64,000 nt of DNA, from the NCBI GenBank assembly GCA_937926205.1, contig CALEYL010000075.1:1-64000 (forward strand). The letters are read 5' to 3'. The notes beneath the pieces were generated by a model. It was not told where the DNA came from and ran no database searches. It worked only from the letters and a program-made list of their open reading frames with translations. Positions 25,314 through 34,187 of the stretch are shown piece by piece (position 1 is the stretch's first letter; the number at the start of each line of letters is the position of its first letter). Both the position numbers and the translations under genes were made by a program. Origin of the DNA: an uncultured Saprospiraceae bacterium. Lineage in GTDB: Bacteria > Bacteroidota > Bacteroidia > Chitinophagales > Saprospiraceae.

Positions 25314-27890
25314 ATGAGGAAAGTCATAACACAGGTTTTATGCGCACTGGCCTTTCTGAGCCTGTTTTCCGTTGCAGCGGTGGCCCAGCACCAGGTAGCC
25401 GTTCAAAATTTTAATTTTTCCCCGCAAAATCTGACCATTCAGGTTGGAGAATCGGTAACGTGGACCAACAACAGCGGTACACATAACATCAATGGTACAC
25501 AGACTACTTTTCCCAATAACCCGGAAAGTTTTACCAGCGGTGGCCCTGCCTTCGGCTGGATGTTCACACATGTTTTCAATCTTCCGGGAACCTACAACTA
25601 CCATTGTGACCCACATTCATCGCTTGGTATGACTGGCACTATAACGGTAGTTGCGCCACCCGCCAATGACGACGTGGTCATTTCGGAAATCATGTACAAC
25701 CCTCCTGAAGCCGGTACCGATGTATTTGAATATATTGAGTTGTATAACAGAGGATCTGACGACATTAACCTGCAGGGCTACTCTTTTACGCAGGGTGTTG
25801 TATTTACTTTTCCGGCCCATACCCTCAGCCCCGGCGACTATGTCATTGTTGCCGTTGATTCCGTGGCTTTTGAAAACGCCTTTGGCGTAACCGCTTTTCA
25901 ATGGGCCGAAGGCGCGTTGAGCAACAGCGGCGAAACCATTGAACTTTCGGATGCTTCCGGCAGCATCGTTGATGTGGTAGACTTTAGCGATGGCGGTGGC
26001 TGGCCAAGTGCTGCTGACGGCAATGGCCCTTCCCTGGTTCTTTGCGACCCGGATTCCGACAACAATGACAGCGCCAACTGGCAGGCAGCCAGCACGCCAA
26101 CCGGGCTTTTGGTAGAAGGGATTGCGGTATTCGCCAATCCGGGCGACGCGTCTCAATGCCTCGCCGGTGCGATCATTGGTTTTGCCGGCACCGAAGTAGA
26201 GGTTGATGAAAATGTGGGAACGGTAAGCGTTCGCCTGGTTCTGGCAAACGGGGATGGACAGCCACATTCTGTACTGGTTTCCGTTGCGCAGGCCTCTTCT
26301 GCCGCTGCGGGGTCGGACTTTAATTTCCTGGCCCAAACGGTTAATTTTGCGGCCAATGCAGTGGATACGCAAACCATAGTCGTCAACATAATTGATGATA
26401 TGAATCCGGAGGTGCTGGAAAATCTCATTCTGGAACTTTCCATGCCCGATGCAGGCGCCAGCATTGATCCGGTTCATGGCATGTACACCATCCGCATTGC
26501 AGACAACGATACCTACATCCCAAAAATCGTCATTACAGAAATCATGTACAACCCGCCCGGCGCTGATGTACTGGAGTACATTGAATTGTACAACAACGAC
26601 ACACAACATGCGCAACTTGAAGGCTTCTCCTTTAGTCAAGGTGTTGTTTACACCTTCCCTTCCAACGCCATGCTGGAACCTGGCGAATTTCTGATCATAG
26701 CCGTAGATTCTGTCCTGTTTGAGCAGGAATTCGGTATCCCTGCTTTCCAATGGACAAGCGGCGCACTGAACAATACGGGAGAAACCATTGAACTTCGTGA
26801 CGCTTCAGGTAATGTCGTAGACATGGTTGCATACTCGCCCAATGTGCCCTGGCCATCAAGTGCAGACGGTACCGGTCCTTCGCTGGAACTTTGCGACGTT
26901 GATGCCGACAACAATGCTCCGGGCAACTGGAAACCATCTATCACACCATCCGGTGTTTTTAACGGCGGCATTCAATTGTTGTCCACACCTGCAGCAGCGA
27001 ACGATTGCAGCACGCCTCCTGCCCCCACTTACCCTCCGCGCAGCATTGGATCGGTTACGGCTTTCAACCCCGGTGGCGTTGCTGATTCACTGGGCATAAA
27101 ATGTCAGCTTCAAGGCATTGCTTATGGTTACAACCTGCGCCCAAGCGGTTTGCAATTCACCATCATTGATGGCCAAAACAATGGAATTGCTGTTTTCAAC
27201 AGCAATAACAACTTTGGATATACCGTAAACGAAGGGGATGAAGTCATCGTTCGAGGTACCATTGCCCAGTTTAATGGCCTTACTCAGATAAACGCGGATT
27301 CAGTATGGTTCACTTCAGCAGATAATACCTTGTTTGCGCCTACTATTGTGACGGCCCTGAACGAAGACACCGAATCACAATTGGTAAAAATCAACAACCT
27401 GACCCTTGTGAACCCCGCGCAGTGGACGAATTCAGGCACCGGCTTTAATGTGGATGTTACCGATGGCATAAACACCTATGCCATGCGCATAGATGCGGAT
27501 GTAGATATTTTCGGGACAACAGCGCCTGATTTTACCTTTAACCTGACCGGAATCGGGGGGCAATTCGACTCAGGTGCGCCATTTTTAGATGGCTATCAGT
27601 TGCTGCCGCGATACATCGAGGATATTGAAATGGTCGTAGCTTCAGAGGAGGCGAATTTCCGGGCTGCTGTAAAAGTTTACCCCAACCCGGTTGCCGGTTG
27701 GCTGAACATCGAAAGCACCAAAGCATGGAACAATGTCCGTATTTTCAACAACTTGGGCACTTTGGTTTATGAGGCCTCCAATGAATCTGAATGGCTGCGC
27801 CTGAATGTAAAAGAATGGACACCAGGAACATACGCGATCGTATTGTACCACGAACAGGGATTCGATGTATTTCCTTTCCTGAAACAATAA
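25314..27890 (+). CDS. Secreted multidomain protein: cupredoxin, two lamin-tail domains, Calx-beta, OB-like, T9SS tail
   Basis: An 858-residue protein with a signal peptide (1-25, ending AVAQ). Domains in order: a plastocyanin-like cupredoxin (about 27-113) with a complete type 1 copper site (H57, C98, H101, M106); a lamin-tail domain (about 120-270, VVISEIMYNPP...EYIELYN); a Calx-beta domain (about 285-395, ending in RIADND); a second lamin-tail domain (about 400-550); an OB-fold/DUF5689-like segment (about 575-690); and a T9SS type A sorting domain (about 780-858, VKVYPNPVAGWLNIES). It would be exported by Sec and then T9SS to the surface or medium. Function unknown; a copper-dependent redox or adhesion role is inference. 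Confidence 0.88.
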   Translation: MRKVITQVLCALAFLSLFSVAAVAQHQVAVQNFNFSPQNLTIQVGESVTWTNNSGTHNINGTQTTFPNNPESFTSGGPAFGWMFTHVFNLPGTYNYHCDPHSSLGMTGTITVVAPPANDDVVISEIMYNPPEAGTDVFEYIELYNRGSDDINLQGYSFTQGVVFTFPAHTLSPGDYVIVAVDSVAFENAFGVTAFQWAEGALSNSGETIELSDASGSIVDVVDFSDGGGWPSAADGNGPSLVLCDPDSDNNDSANWQAASTPTGLLVEGIAVFANPGDASQCLAGAIIGFAGTEVEVDENVGTVSVRLVLANGDGQPHSVLVSVAQASSAAAGSDFNFLAQTVNFAANAVDTQTIVVNIIDDMNPEVLENLILELSMPDAGASIDPVHGMYTIRIADNDTYIPKIVITEIMYNPPGADVLEYIELYNNDTQHAQLEGFSFSQGVVYTFPSNAMLEPGEFLIIAVDSVLFEQEFGIPAFQWTSGALNNTGETIELRDASGNVVDMVAYSPNVPWPSSADGTGPSLELCDVDADNNAPGNWKPSITPSGVFNGGIQLLSTPAAANDCSTPPAPTYPPRSIGSVTAFNPGGVADSLGIKCQLQGIAYGYNLRPSGLQFTIIDGQNNGIAVFNSNNNFGYTVNEGDEVIVRGTIAQFNGLTQINADSVWFTSADNTLFAPTIVTALNEDTESQLVKINNLTLVNPAQWTNSGTGFNVDVTDGINTYAMRIDADVDIFGTTAPDFTFNLTGIGGQFDSGAPFLDGYQLLPRYIEDIEMVVASEEANFRAAVKVYPNPVAGWLNIESTKAWNNVRIFNNLGTLVYEASNESEWLRLNVKEWTPGTYAIVLYHEQGFDVFPFLKQ

Positions 27891-27934
27891 TACACTGGCA
27901 AGTGCTGCTTAGGTATAAACAAGCGGTAAAATGA

Positions 27935-27980
27935 AAAGAAAAGCCTGTTGTCCAATATTCCGGGCAACAGGCTTTTCTTT
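27935..27980. terminator. Strong hairpin terminator
   Basis: A 16-bp perfect stem: left arm 27935-27950 (AAAGAAAAGCCTGTTG), right arm 27965-27980 (CAACAGGCTTTTCTTT), 14-base loop. It lies 44 bases after the cupredoxin gene stop and ends in T-rich sequence; it isolates the patatin gene. Confidence 0.85.
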
Positions 27981-28026
27981 ATCTGGCGAATTGCCGTACT
28001 TTTCGCCTCACAACCTGCAATAAATA

Positions 28027-28824
28027 ATGAACGCCGGAACCCAACCCAAAATAGGAATTGCTTTATCAGGAGGCGGTGCAAGGGGCATCGCACATATTGG
28101 TGTATTACAAGCCCTGTCAGAAAACGGCATTGCGCCGGATTTGATATCCGGAGCCAGTGCCGGAGCCATTGTGGGCGCCTTGTACGCAGCCGGCAAAACC
28201 TCAGAGGAAATGCTTGCTTTTGTAAAAGACAGCAATCTTTTCAAACTCATCAAAGTTGGCATTCCTAACAGAGGATTCACGAAACTGACCTATCTCAGAA
28301 GCCGACTAGCAGAAGTCATCAAAGAAGACCGTTTTGAGGCACTTCCTAAAAAGCTGATCGTCGCCATTTCCAATTTACACACCGGCGTATGCGAAATGGT
28401 AAGCTCCGGAGCTTTGTTTGATGTTGTTGTCGCATCTTCTTCCATACCGCTGGTATTCAAGCCCGTTGAAATCAATGGCCAACTCTATGTAGACGGCGGG
28501 CTGTTGAGCAACCTGCCCGCAACTCCTCTGCGGGAGGAAGCAGACTTTGTTATTGGCGTCAATGTGATGCCACAGGTTGAACTGCACGATACTTCCCTTC
28601 AGTCACTTATTGGCGTCGCCTCCCGCTGTTTTGAATTATCAATCGTCAGCAACACCAAGCCAGACCTGGAGCAATGCGATTTTGTCATCGAACCTAAAGC
28701 CGTGCACAGTTACCACATTTTTCAATTCAATCAATATGAAACTCTATTTAAGATTGGTTACGAAGCAGCTATGGAAAGAATTCCAGCCCTCCTGAGCCAG
28801 TTACAGGGAAAAAGTGTTGCTTAA
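28027..28824 (+). CDS. Patatin-like phospholipase (RssA-like)
   Basis: A 265-residue protein with the full patatin catalytic set: oxyanion loop SGGGARG near residue 14, nucleophile S44 in GASAG (GxSxG), and D156 of the dyad in VDGGLLSNLP. There is no signal peptide, so it is a cytosolic or membrane-peripheral acyl-hydrolase. Length and motif spacing match the bacterial RssA/NTE-like subgroup. The likely substrate class is phospholipid/lysophospholipid (inference). Confidence 0.9.
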   Translation: MNAGTQPKIGIALSGGGARGIAHIGVLQALSENGIAPDLISGASAGAIVGALYAAGKTSEEMLAFVKDSNLFKLIKVGIPNRGFTKLTYLRSRLAEVIKEDRFEALPKKLIVAISNLHTGVCEMVSSGALFDVVVASSSIPLVFKPVEINGQLYVDGGLLSNLPATPLREEADFVIGVNVMPQVELHDTSLQSLIGVASRCFELSIVSNTKPDLEQCDFVIEPKAVHSYHIFQFNQYETLFKIGYEAAMERIPALLSQLQGKSVA

Positions 28825-29028
28825 TTAAAAAGCAAACAAAAAAAGTACATCCTGTCTTAAGGCTTCCTATATTCGCAAGCAGAAAGCGGTAACTGCACAA
28901 CCCTCCTTTCAACTTTCCCTCTTGCACAAACTCAATTGCCGGATTCCGGCCTGTCACCGCTTTTCCAAAAACGCTGGACATACTAATATTTTGAGATAAA
29001 CTATATTCCATCACATCAATGTAATCCT

Positions 29029-30615
29029 ATGAGAATTTTGACAACTACACTTGTCTTTTGCATTATGGCGTGCGTAACAGGGGCATCCGCACAGCTTTGT
29101 CCTGGCAATTACACCGTCATTAATCAGGCCCAACTCAACGCTTTGAGCGCCTGCACCACCATTACCGGAGATCTCCTGATCAACGATGATGGGACTGACC
29201 CCATCACTGATTTATCTCCACTGGCCGGACTGACCTCTATTGGTCGGGATTTTTACTTGCTGAACACCATGGTTACGGATTTATCTCCGCTGTCAACACT
29301 GACAAACATTTCCCGTGATATCCGGATCAATAACAATGACGGTTTGGTCAATTTCGATGGCCTGGAGAATCTGAACATGTCGAGTGCCCGGGACTTACAG
29401 GTCCAGGACAATGCCCTGCTCGAAAACATCGACGCCCTTGCCTTGACCCCGCTGACCTCTTTCAGCAGGAATGTAAGCATCCGCAACAACCTCGCTTTGA
29501 CAAGTCTGGATGGTTTGGCAAACCTGACTTTTATTGGTAATAATTTCACTGTTTTCAACAACGATCTATTGCCCGGCATCAGCATGCCGCTGATCGGGTA
29601 CGTTGGAGGTTCTTTTACACTTCAGAACAACCTGATCCTGGTAAATCTGGATTTTCCAAGCCTGGCTCTGGTCGGCAACAACCTGATCATTGCCAACAAT
29701 GACGCGTTGGTTAACCTCGATGGATTTTCCGTGCTCATCATCATCGGCAACAGCCTGACCATCCAGCAGAATGATATGCTCGCGGATATCAGCGCGCTTG
29801 CCTTTTTGGCAGCCATCAGCGGCAATTTAACCATCAACAACAACGATGCTTTGCTTAGCTTGTCCGGACTTCAAAACATCAGCATTATCAGTGGAGATTT
29901 GAGCATCACCAACAACGACATCCTTTCGGATTGCGAAGACATCTGTACGGTTATCAATATGATGGGGGTTGCAGGAATGACCACCATATCCGGCAACGCC
30001 GGACTTTGTGCTAACGTCATTGTGGTCAATTTTGTCTGCGTTGTGCTCCCCATTGAACTCACCCGCTTTTCTGCCGCTCCTGCAGACGGTTACATTCTGC
30101 TGGAATGGGAAACCGCAACCGAACTAAACAATGCAGGGTTTGAATTACAGCGCAGCAGCAACGATGGTCGGGATTTTCATGTTATTGCCTGGGTTGAAGG
30201 GGCTGGAACTACACAGGAAGCAAAAACCTACGTTTACAAAGATTTTGACGTGAAGCCCGGCATACGTTATACTTATCGTTTAATGCAAACCGACCTGGAC
30301 GGCGCCACCACTGCTTCTCCGCTGGTTGCAGCCACCCTGAAAAGCGAAAAACCCGTTGTTGGCGCACAATATCCAAACCCCGTAAATGCCGGCAGCAAGC
30401 TGCTCTTACCAATTTATGTGCCGAAAGATGCCGACTTGCAGATAGAAGTCATTGATGCTTTTGGAAAAATCATCTGGGAAAACCAGCAAAACCTGCTGCC
30501 GGGAAGTCTGGTGCTGGAAATTCCTACTGAAAAGCTAAGTTCCGGTGTGTACAGACTCAGGGTTAGTGCAGGCGGCAGCAATCTCGCCAGCAGCAGTTTT
30601 GTAGTAGCAGAATGA
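29029..30615 (+). CDS. Secreted leucine-rich/receptor-L-domain-like protein with T9SS tail
   Basis: A 528-residue protein. It has a signal peptide (1-22, ending ASAQ), then about 300 residues of short repeats of about 23-24 residues with the pattern LxxIxxxLxIxNNxxLxxLxxL (DLSPLAGLTSIGRDF, GDLLINDDG, NLTINNNDALLSL), as in receptor L-domains/LRR solenoids. A linker with an FnIII-like strand pattern follows (LPIELTRFSAAPADGYILLEW), and then a C-terminal T9SS sorting domain (about 445-528, YPNPVNAGSKLLLPI). It probably binds protein or glycan at the cell surface. Low-complexity internal repetition suggests copy-number variation between strains. Confidence 0.87.
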   Translation: MRILTTTLVFCIMACVTGASAQLCPGNYTVINQAQLNALSACTTITGDLLINDDGTDPITDLSPLAGLTSIGRDFYLLNTMVTDLSPLSTLTNISRDIRINNNDGLVNFDGLENLNMSSARDLQVQDNALLENIDALALTPLTSFSRNVSIRNNLALTSLDGLANLTFIGNNFTVFNNDLLPGISMPLIGYVGGSFTLQNNLILVNLDFPSLALVGNNLIIANNDALVNLDGFSVLIIIGNSLTIQQNDMLADISALAFLAAISGNLTINNNDALLSLSGLQNISIISGDLSITNNDILSDCEDICTVINMMGVAGMTTISGNAGLCANVIVVNFVCVVLPIELTRFSAAPADGYILLEWETATELNNAGFELQRSSNDGRDFHVIAWVEGAGTTQEAKTYVYKDFDVKPGIRYTYRLMQTDLDGATTASPLVAATLKSEKPVVGAQYPNPVNAGSKLLLPIYVPKDADLQIEVIDAFGKIIWENQQNLLPGSLVLEIPTEKLSSGVYRLRVSAGGSNLASSSFVVAE

Positions 30616-30620
30616 CATAA

Positions 30621-30661
30621 AAAAATGAGACATCCCGAAAAGCCCGGGATGTCTCATTTTT
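30621..30661. terminator. Bidirectional hairpin terminator
   Basis: A 17-bp perfect stem: AAAAATGAGACATCCCG (30621-30637) and CGGGATGTCTCATTTTT (30645-30661), 7-base loop. A and T runs at the stem base serve both convergent genes. Confidence 0.9.
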
Positions 30662-30681
30662 ATTTATTAAGGCAGAATGCC

Positions 30682-32415
30682 TTACTCAAACTTCAGCAAA
30701 GCCCTGACATCTTCCTCGCTGGATATTTTTTGATTGATTACATCAAACGAGAAGGTATGTGCCCCATTGTTGCCAACCTGACGGAATTGCTCCGGTTTTA
30801 CAATGGCCATTTTATCATCCTGTGTGACCATCCAGAGCAGGTTATCAGAATCAGCGTCAAAGTTCATCTTTGCGTCTTCGGTAATCAGAAAACGGCGAAG
30901 GGTATTGTGGTTTTTATCTGCAATATAGCCAACTGTGCCCTCTATCGGCGCGCCATTTTGATCCGTGAACTGCGCATTGATCTCTTTGGAAGCAGGCGGC
31001 ACAGGGCGGTCACAACTCCAAATGCCCAAACTGGCTACCTCAAAGCGATTGATGACCTTGCTTTTGATCATACCCATATTCGAAGACGAAAGTAAATCTG
31101 CATTTTGAGCTTCAAAAGCGCGTTGTTCGGCAGTCTTTTCAGCATCTATACGCTGTTGAATGGCAACGCGCTGTTCCTGCAATAAACTTTCCCTTTCCGC
31201 CATTTTTTGCTCATAGACCAGCATGGCGGCTTCATAGCTCCGTAGCGCCTGTTCGTAATCGTTGTCCATGAGCACAGGAGAAACAATGAGTTTCAACTCC
31301 TTAGTGCCGCTGACAAAGGTCAGCTCGTATTCCTGATCATTGATTGGCTTTAAGCGGGTTGATTCCCATTCAACACGGAAAGCACGTTCATCCAGTCCTT
31401 TGTTTCTGGGCGATATTTGCCAGATCGTACCTTTGTACAGCTTTTCGAGTCGAGTTGCTTCGCCATTGGCCAGACCATTTTGATCTTCAAAAATGACATT
31501 GTCATCTGTAAACTGAAGTTCGATGGTGGGTTGACTGCCGTTCTGTTTTTGTGGGCGGGAAGGCGCTTCAGGAACCGGCGTCATTGCCTGAAAACGCTGC
31601 ATCTCCAGAATGCCCTTATTTTCAATGGCTTTTAAGGCATCCTGATGCGATTTTTTTATCGCATAAGCCGGATCCAGGGGATCAAGATAATCTTCAACAA
31701 CCTGAAGGTTATTGATATCCTGATAAACCCATTTTCTTGAGGTAGTATCTAATTTATAGACATTGAATTGGGGAATCAGGGTGTTGGGAGCACGCAGGAT
31801 AAAAGAAACCAGTTCTACAGAGATGGCTTTACCGGGGGCTATGTTTACGCGTTCACCATTCTGTTCTGCATAAATTTCAACGATTCCGGCAGATTCCATT
31901 TCAAAACGCATGCCTGCAGAATCATAATTCATCGGCATACCGGCAAGGAAAAAGTCAACGTAGTCATTCATTTCACGGTAGTGGATGTCTACTTCTCCTT
32001 CTATTAATTTGCCACGATCGCTCATAAATGCTTTTGAAGGAATGACCAGTCTGGAACCGCTTGGGTATTCCAATACGCCGCCATTATCCGCACTGACTTT
32101 AAGGGTTAGCGGCGCTTCAGCAAGGACAGGATCAGAAAAAGGTTTCAGAACATGAGGCCGCGATTTGAAAAAGGCTACTTCTGCATCAGCGGCTGGCTGG
32201 AGCAAATAAAAGGCGCCATAAACAGCAATTACGAGAACCGCTGCCGCAGCTGCATAACGCGATAAAAGGGAAAAACGAACTACTCTGGCGCCGGGCTGAG
32301 GCGTTGCTTTACTTTGCTGGTATTGCTCCAGCAGGGCATCAAAATTTTTATGACGCGCTATTTCTTCGCTCGAAGGTTGAGGGGGATTGATTCTTATGTC
32401 GTATTGCTTACTCAT
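30682..32415 (-). CDS. Membrane-anchored sigma-factor partner protein (putative anti-sigma/effector)
   Basis: I use ATG 32415 (MSKQYDIRINPP, 577 residues); ATG 32457 in the same frame is possible. The layout is a short cytosolic N-terminus (about 55 residues) and one membrane span (AAAAVLVIAVYGAFYLL). A large extracytoplasmic region follows, with beta-rich domains (LEYPSGSRLVIPSKAF; DVIHYREMNDYVDFFLAGMP-type) and a coiled coil (about 390-440, rich in E, Q, R). It follows the ECF sigma gene by 62 bases. Position and topology resemble anti-sigma factors, but I see no zinc-binding anti-sigma motif; it could also be a regulated surface sensor. Confidence 0.75.
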   Translation of the reverse strand: MSKQYDIRINPPQPSSEEIARHKNFDALLEQYQQSKATPQPGARVVRFSLLSRYAAAAAVLVIAVYGAFYLLQPAADAEVAFFKSRPHVLKPFSDPVLAEAPLTLKVSADNGGVLEYPSGSRLVIPSKAFMSDRGKLIEGEVDIHYREMNDYVDFFLAGMPMNYDSAGMRFEMESAGIVEIYAEQNGERVNIAPGKAISVELVSFILRAPNTLIPQFNVYKLDTTSRKWVYQDINNLQVVEDYLDPLDPAYAIKKSHQDALKAIENKGILEMQRFQAMTPVPEAPSRPQKQNGSQPTIELQFTDDNVIFEDQNGLANGEATRLEKLYKGTIWQISPRNKGLDERAFRVEWESTRLKPINDQEYELTFVSGTKELKLIVSPVLMDNDYEQALRSYEAAMLVYEQKMAERESLLQEQRVAIQQRIDAEKTAEQRAFEAQNADLLSSSNMGMIKSKVINRFEVASLGIWSCDRPVPPASKEINAQFTDQNGAPIEGTVGYIADKNHNTLRRFLITEDAKMNFDADSDNLLWMVTQDDKMAIVKPEQFRQVGNNGAHTFSFDVINQKISSEEDVRALLKFE

Positions 32416-32477
32416 AGACGATGCAATTTTGGATTTGAAAGAGAGAAAATCGCTCAAAAAAATTCGTTTTCAGGTGC

Positions 32478-33095
32478 TTAGGAAATGAGCTTTTTTTTCA
32501 ATCGTTCCAGTATCCGATATACTTTTACTTTGGCGTTATTTTCGGTCATTCCGGCTATTTCGGCAATTTCTTTAAAGGGCATTTGTTCGAAAAACCGCAT
32601 TTCGATTAGTTGCAGATCCAGTTCATTCAAATCATTTAAAACAGTCAGTAGCTTCTTGCGCAGGACTTCATTGTCTTCTTCATCAATTTCGTCCATCACT
32701 TCACCCATGTGGACTTCTTCAATGCTGACAACCCGACCAGCTTTATTTTGCCTGAAATGTTGTGATACTTCATTACTGGCTATCCGAAAAAGCCATGCTG
32801 AAAATGGTACTCCTTTGAATACATATTCTCCCAGACGTTGCATCGCTTTCAAAAAAACCTGTGAACACAAATCTGCCGACAAATCTTCATCTGCCGTTCT
32901 CCGGTGAATAAAGCGGAAAACTTGCTCAAAATAGCGGTTGTAAATGGGTCGAAACAGGGCAGGGTTACCCTGAGCCGCCTGAATCTCCAGCCACTCTTGC
33001 TCAATTTCCCACGTTGAAACAGTCTTTCGCCCGAGGCTCATCCCTCCGTTTTTTGCAAGGCTACGACTTATTTGTAAATTGAAGGACATCAGCAT
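32478..33095 (-). CDS. ECF RNA polymerase sigma factor (sigma-70 family)
   Basis: A 205-residue sigma factor with region 2 (FRPIYNRYFEQVFRFIHRRTADEDLSADLCSQVFL; GVPFSAWLFRIASNEVSQHFR) and region 4 (LIEMRFFEQMPFKEIAEIAGMTENNAKVKVYRILERLK). The start may be ATG 33095, 33089 or 33041; the conserved part begins around residue 30, so the shorter forms are possible. It is followed by the single-span protein described at 30682-32415, a typical ECF sigma/partner pair in Bacteroidota. A GTAAC-type element upstream could be its autoregulated promoter. Confidence 0.9.
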   Translation of the reverse strand: MLMSFNLQISRSLAKNGGMSLGRKTVSTWEIEQEWLEIQAAQGNPALFRPIYNRYFEQVFRFIHRRTADEDLSADLCSQVFLKAMQRLGEYVFKGVPFSAWLFRIASNEVSQHFRQNKAGRVVSIEEVHMGEVMDEIDEEDNEVLRKKLLTVLNDLNELDLQLIEMRFFEQMPFKEIAEIAGMTENNAKVKVYRILERLKKKLIS

Positions 33096-33122
33096 GCCAA
33101 TTTTTATTCCGTCCGGTACACT

Positions 33123-33152
33123 CTAATAATGTCCAAGGATGAAAAAGTTACA
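33123..33152 (-). promoter_or_regulatory. Possible ECF-type promoter upstream of the sigma gene
   Basis: On the minus strand TGTAACTTTTTC (33152-33141) precedes GGACATTATTAG (33134-33123), 6 bases apart. TGTAAC followed by a T-run resembles -35 elements reported for Bacteroidota ECF sigma genes, suggesting autoregulation. Match judged by eye only. Confidence 0.25.
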
Positions 33153-33210
33153 GAATGAATCGCTAAAATTGTATCAAATCTCGTATATCCTTTAAAAGCA
33201 ACGAATCAAT

Positions 33211-33903
33211 ATGAAATTAAGCATCATCATACCCACCCTTAACGAAGCAGAAAACATAGAACGTTTGATCAAAAGATTGAGGCCTGAAAAAAATCATCGC
33301 CTTGCCGATTTGATAGTTGTAGACGGGGGCAGTCATGATGGCACAGTTACAAAAGCTGAAAAAGCAGGCGCCACCGTTTTGCAAACACCTCCCGGCAGAG
33401 CCATTCAAATGAACCATGGCGTTGAAGCCTCTAAAGGCGAACTGCTCTATTTCGTTCACGGAGACACATTGCCCCCGGACGGCTATATGGAAAAAATCAT
33501 CCAGGCCGTAGAAGAAGGGTATCCCGTCGGCTGCTTTCGATTTCGGCTCGACTCTGAAAGATGGCTGCTCAAACTGAATTCTTATTTCACCCGCTTTGAT
33601 CAAAACTGGTGCAGGGGGGGAGACCAGTCGCTCTTCATTACCAGAGAAGCCTTCCGAACACTGGGAGGCTATCGCAACGACTATAAGATCATGGAAGACT
33701 ACGACCTGATCTTCAGGGCACGGGATAAATATCGTTTTAAAATCATCCCGGATGATGTCATCGTTTCTGCCCGAAAATATGAAACCAATAGCTACCTAAG
33801 GGTTCAGTTCGCCAATTTTGTCGTGTTCAATATGTACAGGTTGGGATATTCTCAGGAAAAAATGGTGAGGACCTACAAGCGCCTGCTGAATTACAGGTAT
33901 TGA
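33211..33903 (+). CDS. Family 2 glycosyltransferase of the TIGR04283 (arsenosugar-type) group
   Basis: A 230-residue GT-A glycosyltransferase with IIIPTLNEAENI, VVDGGSHDGT, a DxD-like HGDTLPPDGY and the group-specific WCRGGDQSLFITREAFRTLGGY and MEDYDLI. TIGR04283 proteins are usually next to a TIGR04282 partner and sometimes a radical-SAM arsenosugar gene; neither is visible here, so the arsenosugar role is doubtful. No membrane segment. It is divergent from the ECF sigma gene. Confidence 0.87.
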   Translation: MKLSIIIPTLNEAENIERLIKRLRPEKNHRLADLIVVDGGSHDGTVTKAEKAGATVLQTPPGRAIQMNHGVEASKGELLYFVHGDTLPPDGYMEKIIQAVEEGYPVGCFRFRLDSERWLLKLNSYFTRFDQNWCRGGDQSLFITREAFRTLGGYRNDYKIMEDYDLIFRARDKYRFKIIPDDVIVSARKYETNSYLRVQFANFVVFNMYRLGYSQEKMVRTYKRLLNYRY

Positions 33904-34187
33904 CAAAAAAAGAGCCACACAAGCATTGAGGGCGTTTAGACCTCAAAACGACAGGATTCAGGCAGTTGTAATGGTTCGGTAATCCCCTTGTCCCTGATGG
34001 GAATTCTCAACAAAGTTGAGAACTGAGGCCCGCCCTTTCCATTCCAAATCTGACCAAAATATGTATAATGTTAGGTCAAAAACTATATGGATGCTTGCGT
34101 GGCAATGTGCATTACTTAAAATGCAGTCCACAAGTTTATGCCTTTTTTCCGAAAGTCGCAAGTCTTTATCCCAGACTTTAACACACC
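33904..34187. other. Gene-free gap with a tight hairpin
   Basis: 284 bases between convergent genes. The only clear structure is a perfect 8-bp hairpin with a 3-base loop: TTCTCAAC (34004-34011), AAA, GTTGAGAA (34015-34022). No T-run follows it. A 67-codon minus-strand frame (34161-33958) does not look like a real gene, though it could be a decayed fragment. Confidence 0.5.

Noticed and set aside
25617..26750. 377-codon minus-strand frame inside the cupredoxin/lamin-tail gene
   Set aside because: An antisense shadow of a clear multidomain gene; no family motifs and basic, low-complexity composition.
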